A stretch of 64,000 nucleotides of DNA. Source: Mycolicibacterium sp. GF69. GTDB taxonomy: Bacteria > Actinomycetota > Actinomycetes > Mycobacteriales > Mycobacteriaceae. Below the pieces are notes generated by a model. It saw only the letters and a program-made list of their open reading frames with translations. It was not told where the DNA came from and made no database searches. Positions 28,118 through 35,840 of the stretch are shown here, piece after piece. Location: contig NZ_QMEW01000005.1 of NCBI RefSeq assembly GCF_003284965.1, forward strand, positions 1-64,000. Reading direction: 5' to 3'. Every line of letters begins with the position of its first letter. Positions within the stretch are counted from its first letter, which is position 1. Position numbers and translations under genes: made by a program.

Positions 28118-30411
28118 CGCGGTTGCTCCGGCTGGTCGGTCTGCGGGTCGAGCACCTCGGACACTTGGTTGTATCGGTACTTGAGGGCGTCGTTGACATC
28201 GTCGGCAAAGCCTTGGCCCAGGGTCGCTTCCGTAGCTTCTGCTAGCTTCTGGTTGTAGTCCCCGTAGGTGGGTGCTGGCTGAGAAGCCGCCTCCGCCGCC
28301 GCCTGGACCTCCGCAAAAGACATCACACGCGCCTCACCGTTGGCACCCTGCACGATCCATTCCGAGGGGACTTCAGCTACCGGAACCCCCTCATTGATCA
28401 GCGCTCCGATCAACTGCGCGTTGGCTGCAGAGGTGGCGAGGTCCGGCGCAATGTAATTCCCATTGACGTCGGTGGCCGCAGCGGACGGCGGCGCTCCGAT
28501 AATCGCATCTTTCGCTGCCTGTCCGAACACATCGACGCCTGGGCCTACAACGCTACCGACCACAGGAAGATTGCCACCGAGCCCTTCGAGGATGCTCTTG
28601 TCCATATCGAAAGCACGTGACTTCGCCTCGTATACAGTCTTTTCCAGTTCGATGCCGTTGAGCTTCTCATGTGACAACGCGTTGTGTAAGCCAGCGTCGA
28701 CCAGACCCTGAAGTGTGGCCGAGTCGGTAAGATACCCGGACTGCGGCGATAGGCCTGGCGCTCGGTTCTTGAAGTCTTCCGCGAACTGTTCCTGAGCCAA
28801 GATTGCGTGATGTTGTGCCGCACCATTGAAAAGCACGCTTGCCTTGTCGTCACTGCTGATTACCGAGAAAACCCCCTTGGCAGTCGGCATCAGGCCATTC
28901 TCCGTATTGGCTCCGGAATCCGGAGTGTCGAATCCAGCCAACTGCCCTTCCGACATGCCCGCAATGTTCGGAATGTAAGGCGTCAGTCCCTCCGCCATGC
29001 CTTGCACGAGATTTGGATTGATATCGCCAATCGTGTGATTGTTTAGGGCGAGCAACTCGCTGTCGTGGGCTCCGATGTAGTTGGCGTACGCCTCCGCCGT
29101 CTCGGCAGCGATACCAGAATTCGGTCCGACAGCCTCCTGTCCTGTCCAACTGAGCAAAGACCCGGCTGCAGCCCCATTGTCAGCCCAATAGTGGTGGGTG
29201 ATGTCGTGCAGGAAATCCTCACCCAGGTCGCCGGTGATGTGCGTGGCGACAACCTGATGGTCTCGACCAGCAGAGGCGAAGATCTCAGAGACGACGGGGT
29301 CCAAGTACGGGTCGCGACCCACATCCTGCCCGCTGCTGGCAGGATCCTTATCCCAGATGGGAGCGTCCATCATCCTGTCGGCTTTGTTCAACATTTCCCG
29401 GTCGAGTTCTGTACCAGTCTGGAGAGCAGAATTCCCGTCGCGGACGATCGACGAAATGTCGCGCATTTGTTCGGCATGGAGCACACCAGATGACTTGACC
29501 GCCTCCTGAACGCTCTGTGGCAGTTGATCGAAGCCGCCTTGGACCGGCTGGCTAGGGTCGTCAATCGAGCCAACCTTCGTTTCGGTCCTGGGGAAGTTAA
29601 CGTTTGGGTTGCTCATCAGCTGCCACGAATCGCCGACGATGTTCTTGTGTTCGCCGAGCCGCTGTTCAGCTGTCTTCAGTTCGTTGACGGTCATCCCGTT
29701 CTGCTGGGCTTGCATCTGGCTTAGGTATGACCCTTGTTCGGGTGTCAATGGCTGGCCAGGTTTGATCTCGCTCAGCACTTGCTCGACGCGTGCGGCGGCC
29801 TCGTGATCGCCTGCGAGTGCATCCTGAACATCCTGTTCGGCCTTCGTTTTGACGTCTTCGTCGTCCTTTTTCTCATCGCCCTTGACGCCGAACGGTCCCT
29901 CCTTCGCCCCGCCGAACCTCTGGTTGCCCAGCGCGCGGAACTCCTCTTCCAGAGCCCTGATCCGGCCCCCGATCGCATTGGCCTCGGCATTGTTCTGCCG
30001 CACGATCCCCTGCAGTTGGGTGAGACCCTTCTGCGCGATGACCATGCGCATGTTGTCGCCGGCCTTGCCGGGCGGGACACTGTTCGCGGCGTCGACGACC
30101 CACATGCGCAAGTTCTCGAGGTTGCGTCGGCCGGAGTCAACCGATTGCGCCGAGTTGTCGACCTCGGCGGCCAGCCGACGGTCGAGGTCGGCGAGCGCTC
30201 CGATCACCCGCCGGTGCTCGGTGTTGGCTTCGTCGTACTTGGTGGCCGCGCTGCCGGTCCACCTCGACCCCGGCGCGGCATCCTCCAGATCGGCTGCGAG
30301 GGTACGCAACGTGCTGCTGTTGTCGTACTGCGCGCCGGTCTGCGGAATGCCTTCGCCGTAGGTCTGGCGCGCCTTCGACCACGTCGTCAGGAACGCATCG
30401 ATCGAACTCAC
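28114..30411 (-). CDS. Large protein with ESX/WXG-like N-terminal domain ('TPR repeat region' family)
   Basis: 765 residues. The N-terminal 150 form a helical hairpin region with WTG (PGSRWTGSAATKYDEA, about 47-62) and resemble the conserved head of mycobacterial proteins such as Rv0026, Rv2082 and Rv3899c, which are ESX-associated by family. A charged linker (about 175-210) leads to a long C-terminal region containing the domain shared with the lipoprotein (about 390-570) and a hydrophobic Gly/Val segment (about 628-645). No signal peptide, so a type VII route is likely. GTG start. GC content drops from about 70% in the 5' part (line 30121) to about 50% further in (line 28621), suggesting a mosaic. 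No toxin motif is recognised. Confidence 0.82.
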   Translation of the reverse strand: MSSIDAFLTTWSKARQTYGEGIPQTGAQYDNSSTLRTLAADLEDAAPGSRWTGSAATKYDEANTEHRRVIGALADLDRRLAAEVDNSAQSVDSGRRNLENLRMWVVDAANSVPPGKAGDNMRMVIAQKGLTQLQGIVRQNNAEANAIGGRIRALEEEFRALGNQRFGGAKEGPFGVKGDEKKDDEDVKTKAEQDVQDALAGDHEAAARVEQVLSEIKPGQPLTPEQGSYLSQMQAQQNGMTVNELKTAEQRLGEHKNIVGDSWQLMSNPNVNFPRTETKVGSIDDPSQPVQGGFDQLPQSVQEAVKSSGVLHAEQMRDISSIVRDGNSALQTGTELDREMLNKADRMMDAPIWDKDPASSGQDVGRDPYLDPVVSEIFASAGRDHQVVATHITGDLGEDFLHDITHHYWADNGAAAGSLLSWTGQEAVGPNSGIAAETAEAYANYIGAHDSELLALNNHTIGDINPNLVQGMAEGLTPYIPNIAGMSEGQLAGFDTPDSGANTENGLMPTAKGVFSVISSDDKASVLFNGAAQHHAILAQEQFAEDFKNRAPGLSPQSGYLTDSATLQGLVDAGLHNALSHEKLNGIELEKTVYEAKSRAFDMDKSILEGLGGNLPVVGSVVGPGVDVFGQAAKDAIIGAPPSAAATDVNGNYIAPDLATSAANAQLIGALINEGVPVAEVPSEWIVQGANGEARVMSFAEVQAAAEAASQPAPTYGDYNQKLAEATEATLGQGFADDVNDALKYRYNQVSEVLDPQTDQPEQPR

Positions 30412-30435
30412 CGCTCGATTATCCCCGCCCCTGAG

Positions 30436-32319
30436 CTACCTCGGTGCCACGAATCCGACCGGCCCCGACGCGACGCACACCGACAATGCCGCGGTGTTCG
30501 CCCGCACGTCGATCGCATCCCCGGCGCCCGGTAGCCGGACGAAAACCCTGTTCAACCCCGGCCGCACCGGCACCTTGACCTCTCGGCCCTCCGAGAGCGA
30601 CATCGTCAGCGAGCCGTCGCTGTTGGCCAGGTAGTTGATCTCCGCTGTCCAGTCCGCAGGCAGCAGTGGGCCGTCCAACGGCATCCGGACCCCGACATCC
30701 GGCTGCACCAGGTATCCGCAGTCGGGCTCCGGGCCGGGCGCGATGCTGCGTACCCAGGTGACCTTGGCGTCGACCACTCGCCCGACACCGTCGAGCATGC
30801 GTAAATCGGTTGTGGCCGCGGCGAAGTCCGGGCGCTCCCGCACCAGTGCGAACATGTGACTGGCCCGGTTCTCGGGCCCCACCACCCGTTGCAACACCAT
30901 CGGGTCGACCTCCTGGTCGAGCATCGGCGCATCGGATGCCCGCGCAGCTTCGGCCAGCCCCGCCACCGCATTTTGCAGATAGCCGTGCGCCGGGTTGTCG
31001 CGCCAACTGGCCAGGAACGTCGCCGTCGAGTACAGGCTGCTCGCCACGAACGCCACGACCAGCGCACAGACCACGGCCGTGCGCCCCCGCGATGCGTCCA
31101 GCCACCGCGTGCCCTCGCGGTTCGGCGCGCACAGCCCGACGGCCGCCAGCAGCGCCAGCACGACGACGAGATCCGGCAGGTAACGCAGCGTCTGCGCCAA
31201 TTCCAAAGCGGTGAACTGCGACGAGCGCATCAGGTAAATCGGGATCTGACACGCCACCGCGTAGCCCACCGCCACCAGCCACACCGCGCCGATGCGCCGT
31301 TTGCGCAGCACCGTCACCGCCACCACGGCGGCCAACGCCGCCCAACCGAGAACCATCACGATCAGCGGCGGCGTAGCCCACGGTGAGGCCGGCGCCCAGC
31401 GCTGCCAATCCCACGGACCGCCGACCAGGCCCGGCACGATCCCGTGCGTCACCGACCGCGTGAGTAGATCCCACGTCATCGCAAGGTCGAAACTCCAACG
31501 CTTCTGGTCGACCACGACCAGATACACGGCAACCCAGCCGACGGTCGCCGCCAACGCCGGTATCCACAGGCGGATACCCTTGCGCCACACCGCGATCACC
31601 GACCCGGTATCGGTGACATACGCCAGCAGCGCGGTCACGGCGAACGCGACGAACGGAATCACCGCCGCCTTCTCGAAGAACAGCAGACCGCCGACGTACA
31701 CCGCCAGACCCGTCACCGCGTAGCGGCGATTACCGGTGCGCACCAACAGGATCGCGTCGCCGCACACCCACGCCATCGCCGCCAGCATCGGCAGCGAGTT
31801 CAACGCCGCAGCCCACCACGCGAATCCGGGGACCGCCAGGGGTGTGAACAACGCGAACGTCAACGGCGCCAACAGCACCGGCCGCCAACCGAGGATGACA
31901 TGTAGCGTCCGCAGGAGCGCCAACGAGACCAGTGACTGCAGAACCAGCAGGCTGAGCGCCGGGCCGACCCAGTTCAGCGGCGCCAACCGGGTGATGCCGC
32001 CGGCGACGAGGAACGCCCCCGGCATGACATGACCGTCGTGGTCGTCGAACAGGTACCCCGGCGACAGCAACGCCTGGGTGCCCGCGCGGCCGATCAGGAT
32101 CAGGTCGTCCCAGTAGAAGTAGCCGCCGAACGCCAATACCGCCCGGACCGCCAGCTGCACGACGATCAGGATGACCGCGGCGCGGGCGACCCAGTTGCCC
32201 AGCGCGAGGTTACCGCGGATAGGCGTCCCCTGCTTTTCGGCGAGCGGTCCACGCGGACCGCACCATCTCCTCCAACGAGTGGCGCATCCGCCAGTCGAGA
32301 TCGCGCGCGGCCAAGTCAC
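30436..32319 (-). CDS. Multi-pass membrane protein, GT-C glycosyltransferase-like
   Basis: About 600-627 residues with roughly 11-12 membrane helices and a C-terminal extracytoplasmic domain of about 170 residues. After the first helix comes FGGYFYWDDLILIGR; an Asp pair in the first outer loop is typical of GT-C glycosyltransferases that use polyprenyl-linked sugars. The likely natural N terminus is near 32220, at the galE stop, but no ATG/GTG/TTG is in frame there. GTG 32319 (deep inside galE) and GTG 32160 (inside the first helix) are the nearest. Similar in size and position to M. tuberculosis Rv3635. Probably acts on a cell-envelope glycan. Confidence 0.75.
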   Translation of the reverse strand: MTWPRAISTGGCATRWRRWCGPRGPLAEKQGTPIRGNLALGNWVARAAVILIVVQLAVRAVLAFGGYFYWDDLILIGRAGTQALLSPGYLFDDHDGHVMPGAFLVAGGITRLAPLNWVGPALSLLVLQSLVSLALLRTLHVILGWRPVLLAPLTFALFTPLAVPGFAWWAAALNSLPMLAAMAWVCGDAILLVRTGNRRYAVTGLAVYVGGLLFFEKAAVIPFVAFAVTALLAYVTDTGSVIAVWRKGIRLWIPALAATVGWVAVYLVVVDQKRWSFDLAMTWDLLTRSVTHGIVPGLVGGPWDWQRWAPASPWATPPLIVMVLGWAALAAVVAVTVLRKRRIGAVWLVAVGYAVACQIPIYLMRSSQFTALELAQTLRYLPDLVVVLALLAAVGLCAPNREGTRWLDASRGRTAVVCALVVAFVASSLYSTATFLASWRDNPAHGYLQNAVAGLAEAARASDAPMLDQEVDPMVLQRVVGPENRASHMFALVRERPDFAAATTDLRMLDGVGRVVDAKVTWVRSIAPGPEPDCGYLVQPDVGVRMPLDGPLLPADWTAEINYLANSDGSLTMSLSEGREVKVPVRPGLNRVFVRLPGAGDAIDVRANTAALSVCVASGPVGFVAPR

Positions 32320-33187
32320 CGGATGCGACGATACGGGCGGGATCGCCCTCTCGGCGTGCCCCGATGATCGGATCGAAGTCGAAGCCCGTGACATCGCGGA
32401 TGGTCGTCATGATCTCCCGCACGGATGTGCCGCTACCGCTGCCGAGGTTGTAGACGGGTTCGATCGGTTCACCGCCCGCAAGCCGCTCGGCCGCAGCGAC
32501 GTGCGCCAGCGCCAGGTCCGACACGTGGATGTAGTCGCGCACACAGGTGCCGTCGGCGGTCGGGTAGTCCGCACCGTTGATCCGCGGTGCCTCGCCGCGG
32601 CAGAGCATGTCGAAAACCAGCGGGAACAGGTTGTGCGGGCTGACGTCGAACAGGTCATCCGATCCCGAGCCGACCACGTTGAAGTAACGCAGGCTCGTGT
32701 GCCGCAATCCGCTCGCCCGGGCGGCGTCGCGAATCATCCACTCGCCCACCAGCTTGCTGACTCCGTACGGCGATTCGGGCGCTGTGGGCGTGTGTTCGGT
32801 GACGATGTCGACATCCGGGGTGCCGTAGGTGGCGGCGCTCGACGAGAACACCACCTTGTCGACACCGACGGTGTCCATCGCCTGCAGCAGCGTGACCATC
32901 GCCGAGATGTTCTGCTCGTAGGTGTGCAGCGGGCGTTGCACCGAGACACCCGCGTACTTGAATCCCGCGATGTGGATGACGCCGGATACGCGATGCTCGT
33001 CGAGCGTTCGCAGGACGAGTGGACCGTCGAGCAGGGTGCCGCGCACCAGGGGGACCGTCGGCGGCACGAACCGCTCGAGGCCGGTCGAGAGATCGTCGAT
33101 CACCACCACCGGCAGGTCAGCCGCCGACAGAGCGCGGACCACATGCGAACCGATGTATCCGGCGCCGCCGGTCACCAGCCAAGTCAT
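32210..33187 (-). CDS. galE: UDP-glucose/UDP-hexose 4-epimerase
   Basis: 325 residues, short-chain dehydrogenase fold of the GalE type. NAD-binding TGGAGYIGSHVVRAL (about 6-20), VIDDLSTG, catalytic SSSAATYG and YGVSK (Tyr-x3-Lys), and substrate segment SLRYFNVVGS are all present. It interconverts UDP-Glc/UDP-Gal or the N-acetylated forms. ATG 33187 overlaps the stop of the flippase-like gene. Sequence looks closer to classical GalE than to Rv3634c (GalE1), which holds the equivalent place in M. tuberculosis, so the cassette is not simply the M. tuberculosis one. Confidence 0.93.
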   Translation of the reverse strand: MTWLVTGGAGYIGSHVVRALSAADLPVVVIDDLSTGLERFVPPTVPLVRGTLLDGPLVLRTLDEHRVSGVIHIAGFKYAGVSVQRPLHTYEQNISAMVTLLQAMDTVGVDKVVFSSSAATYGTPDVDIVTEHTPTAPESPYGVSKLVGEWMIRDAARASGLRHTSLRYFNVVGSGSDDLFDVSPHNLFPLVFDMLCRGEAPRINGADYPTADGTCVRDYIHVSDLALAHVAAAERLAGGEPIEPVYNLGSGSGTSVREIMTTIRDVTGFDFDPIIGARREGDPARIVASGDLAARDLDWRMRHSLEEMVRSAWTARRKAGDAYPR

Positions 33188-34485
33188 TCGTTCTTCCTCA
33201 CCTCGGAACGGGGCCAGCATACGGAGGACAGCGCGCTCAGGTGCACCGCGATGCCGACCAGCGGGCCGCACAGCAGCGCGATCACCGTGCGGGTCTGCAG
33301 GTCGAGCGGTAGCAGCAGCAACAGCGTGGCGGCGACCGTCGCCGAAACCCAGCCCAGCGAATACGCGCGATGCAGCGCCGCCGCCACCGCCGCCGCCCCG
33401 GTGAGGGTGAGCAGACCGATCGCGATCGCCCCGCCTGTCAACCAGGCCAGCAGCGCGCCGTCGGCCAGGTATTCGGAGCCGAAGCCGTTGCGTAGCAACC
33501 ATGGTCCGACCGCCCAGGCGGCGAGCACACCGAGCAGACCCGCGCCGGCCACCACGAGGGCGGGAACGGTGAGAGCGCGCAACCGGTGCGCGCGTTGGTC
33601 GACGAAGTGTGCGATCAGGTTGCCCTGCATCGCGGTGAGCGGAACGAGCAGCGGAGCCCGCGTCAGCGTGACGGCCAGAATCACGACGCCACCGGCCGCG
33701 CCGAGGTCGCCGGAGGTTGCCTGCAGCAGCACCGGAAACCCCATGACCAGGATCGCGCTTGCGCCCGCCGCGGTGATCGAATGCGAAGCGCCCCGCAGAA
33801 ACGTACGGGTGCCGACCGGTGTCAGCAGGGCGGCGGCCCGACGGCTGGTGGGGGAGACGATCAGCATGATCAACCACGCCACCGCACCCGCTACGGTGGC
33901 CCACAGATAGCCGGCCAGGCCCCAGCCGACCAGGAAGGTTGCGACGGCCACCAGCACCCGCAGGCCCGCGTCGCCCACCATCAGCGATCCGTAAGCCGTC
34001 CACCGGTCGAGTCCGGCGAGCATGCCGAGCAGCGTTGCGTGCAAACAGATCCCGGCCAGACCTACGGCCAGCAGCGTGACCGAAAGCCACCTCGACTCGA
34101 CGAAGACGTGCCCAGACCACAGTGGTGAACTGATCGCGATGGCAGCGGCCGACACCGTACCGACAACTGCGGCCACCCACATCGGACGGCTGCGCGGTCC
34201 TTCCGCCACGTCGAGGTGTGCCGCGGACCGCACCTCCCTGGTGGCCTCCTGCAGCAGGCCGAACGCTGCGCCAGAGACCAGGCCGAACGCACCCCAGAAG
34301 ACCGCGAACACCGAGAATCCCGCGGGCTCGAGGTCGCGGGCGGCCAGGTAGAGCACCGCGTATCCGCACAGCGCCGTCACGGCCGTCGCCGCTCCGACCC
34401 TGGCGACGCTGCTGCGCGCCGCCGGACCCGCCGGCGATGCGCCGCCCGCGCTCAGCGCATCGAACGGCGCACCCGCATCGGTCAC
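33184..34485 (-). CDS. MOP-superfamily polysaccharide flippase-like membrane protein
   Basis: 433 residues, about 12 membrane helices, with the rhythm of Wzx/MurJ-type transporters (two six-helix halves; the second starts around SHSITAAGASAILVMGFPVLL). Similar in length to Rv3630. GTG 34485 overlaps the stop of the metallopeptidase gene (GTGA), and its own stop overlaps the galE ATG. Expected to move a lipid-linked or polymeric substrate across the membrane. In this operon the cargo could be a sugar intermediate or the product of the upstream NRPS; this is inference. Confidence 0.8.
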   Translation of the reverse strand: MTDAGAPFDALSAGGASPAGPAARSSVARVGAATAVTALCGYAVLYLAARDLEPAGFSVFAVFWGAFGLVSGAAFGLLQEATREVRSAAHLDVAEGPRSRPMWVAAVVGTVSAAAIAISSPLWSGHVFVESRWLSVTLLAVGLAGICLHATLLGMLAGLDRWTAYGSLMVGDAGLRVLVAVATFLVGWGLAGYLWATVAGAVAWLIMLIVSPTSRRAAALLTPVGTRTFLRGASHSITAAGASAILVMGFPVLLQATSGDLGAAGGVVILAVTLTRAPLLVPLTAMQGNLIAHFVDQRAHRLRALTVPALVVAGAGLLGVLAAWAVGPWLLRNGFGSEYLADGALLAWLTGGAIAIGLLTLTGAAAVAAALHRAYSLGWVSATVAATLLLLLPLDLQTRTVIALLCGPLVGIAVHLSALSSVCWPRSEVRKNE

Positions 34486-35840
34486 TGTGCGTCCAGTTCG
34501 GGCAGTTCGGTCGAATACAGCCAGGCATCCCACAGCGGTCGCAGCGACTTCTTTGCATAATGCGATGCCAGCCCCGTGAAATCATCGGTCACCGCCGTGC
34601 TGTGGCGGTAGCGCGTTGTCCAATCCCGAAGCAATGCAAAGAAATCGGCGTCACCGAGTTGCAGCCGCAACACATGCAACGTCAGCGCGCCGCGCTTGTA
34701 CACCCGGTCGTCGAACATGTCCCGGGGCCCGGGGTCGGCGAGCACGAGGTCCCGCGGTGAATTCGCCAGCCGCTGGTGATAGTGCCGCGCCCAGTCGCCG
34801 GCGCTGCGCCCGCCGGAGTTCTCCGACCACAACCATTCGGCGTAGCAGGCGAAGCCCTCGTGCAACCAGATGTGCCGCCACCGCTGCGCGGTCACCGAGT
34901 TGCCGAACCACTGGTGGGCGAGTTCGTGCGCGATGAGACGCTCGGCACCGCCCTTACCGTCGCAGTGGTTGGCACCGAAGATCGAGATACCCTGTGCCTC
35001 CAAAGGGATTTCGAGATCGTCGTCGGTCACCACGACGGTGTAACCCGTGGCGAGCGGATAAGCGCCGAACAATTTCACGAACAACTTCATCATCTGTGGC
35101 TGCTGGGCGAAGTCGTGCTCGAAGTTCGCACGTAACCGGTCCGGAATCACCGCGTGGATCGGGTTGCCGTTGTCGGCCACGCGATGCCGCTCATACATTC
35201 CGATCTGCAAGGTGACCAGATATGTCGACGTCGGCTCGGGCAGCTCGTAGGTCCATGTCGTCATCCCGGCCCGGGCACGCCGAGACACCAACCCGCCGTT
35301 GGCGATCACGCGATAGGGGCTCTCGGTGGCGACCCGGATACGGAAGCTGGCTTTCGCGCTCGGGTGGTCGTCGCAAGGAAACCACGATGGGGCCCCGTTC
35401 GGCTGACCGGCCACCAGTGCGCCGTCGGTCAGCTCTTCGAAACCCACATCACCCCACAGCGATCGGATAGGCCGCGGGGAGCCGCCGTAGCGCACCACTA
35501 TCGTCATCGCCGCACCGGCGGGCAGTGCGTCGCGCAACGCGATGTGCAACTTGCCCGACGCCGTCCGGAACTGTTGCGGGCGGGCGCCGTTCACGGTCAC
35601 CTTCGTCACCGAAAGCGCATCGGCGAGATCGAGGGTGAAGGTCCGTAACGCCGCGAGCGTCGACGCGGTGACCGTCGCCGTGCCCGCGAGCCGGTTGATT
35701 GCCACCTTGTACTCGAGGTCGAGTTCGTAACGCGAAACCCGGTAACCGAAGTTGCCGCTGGCAGGCAGGTACGGGTCGATGGCCGGTGCTCCTGCGCCTC
35801 CGCTTCTCGCGTCCGCGGCCTTCTTCTTACTTGCGGTCAC
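34482..35840 (-). CDS. M1-family zinc metallopeptidase (aminopeptidase-like)
   Basis: 452 residues. The zinc site is HELAHQWFGN with the third ligand in WLHEGFACYAEW. The substrate-anchoring loop LEIPLEAQGISIFG stands in for GAMEN. The N-terminal beta-rich domain and shorter C terminus match compact actinobacterial M1 enzymes (PepN is about 860). There is no signal peptide. GTG 35840 overlaps the NRPS stop (GTGA); the frame is open to 35927 inside the NRPS gene. In epsilon-poly-lysine producers, zinc aminopeptidases degrade the polymer, so pairing with a Pls-type synthetase is suggestive. Confidence 0.88.
   Translation of the reverse strand: MTASKKKAADARSGGAGAPAIDPYLPASGNFGYRVSRYELDLEYKVAINRLAGTATVTASTLAALRTFTLDLADALSVTKVTVNGARPQQFRTASGKLHIALRDALPAGAAMTIVVRYGGSPRPIRSLWGDVGFEELTDGALVAGQPNGAPSWFPCDDHPSAKASFRIRVATESPYRVIANGGLVSRRARAGMTTWTYELPEPTSTYLVTLQIGMYERHRVADNGNPIHAVIPDRLRANFEHDFAQQPQMMKLFVKLFGAYPLATGYTVVVTDDDLEIPLEAQGISIFGANHCDGKGGAERLIAHELAHQWFGNSVTAQRWRHIWLHEGFACYAEWLWSENSGGRSAGDWARHYHQRLANSPRDLVLADPGPRDMFDDRVYKRGALTLHVLRLQLGDADFFALLRDWTTRYRHSTAVTDDFTGLASHYAKKSLRPLWDAWLYSTELPELDAQ

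Noticed and set aside
26737..30435. Integrated element with tRNA attachment repeats
   Set aside because: I looked for a second copy of the tRNA 3' end near 30.4 kb and found none, and no integrase or transposase is present. Only lower GC and the tRNA location remain as hints.
33188..34585. Extended galE frame giving a 791-codon fusion
   Set aside because: The extra codons lie in the wrong frame of the flippase-like gene and are Arg-rich noise; galE starts at ATG 33187, which overlaps the previous stop.
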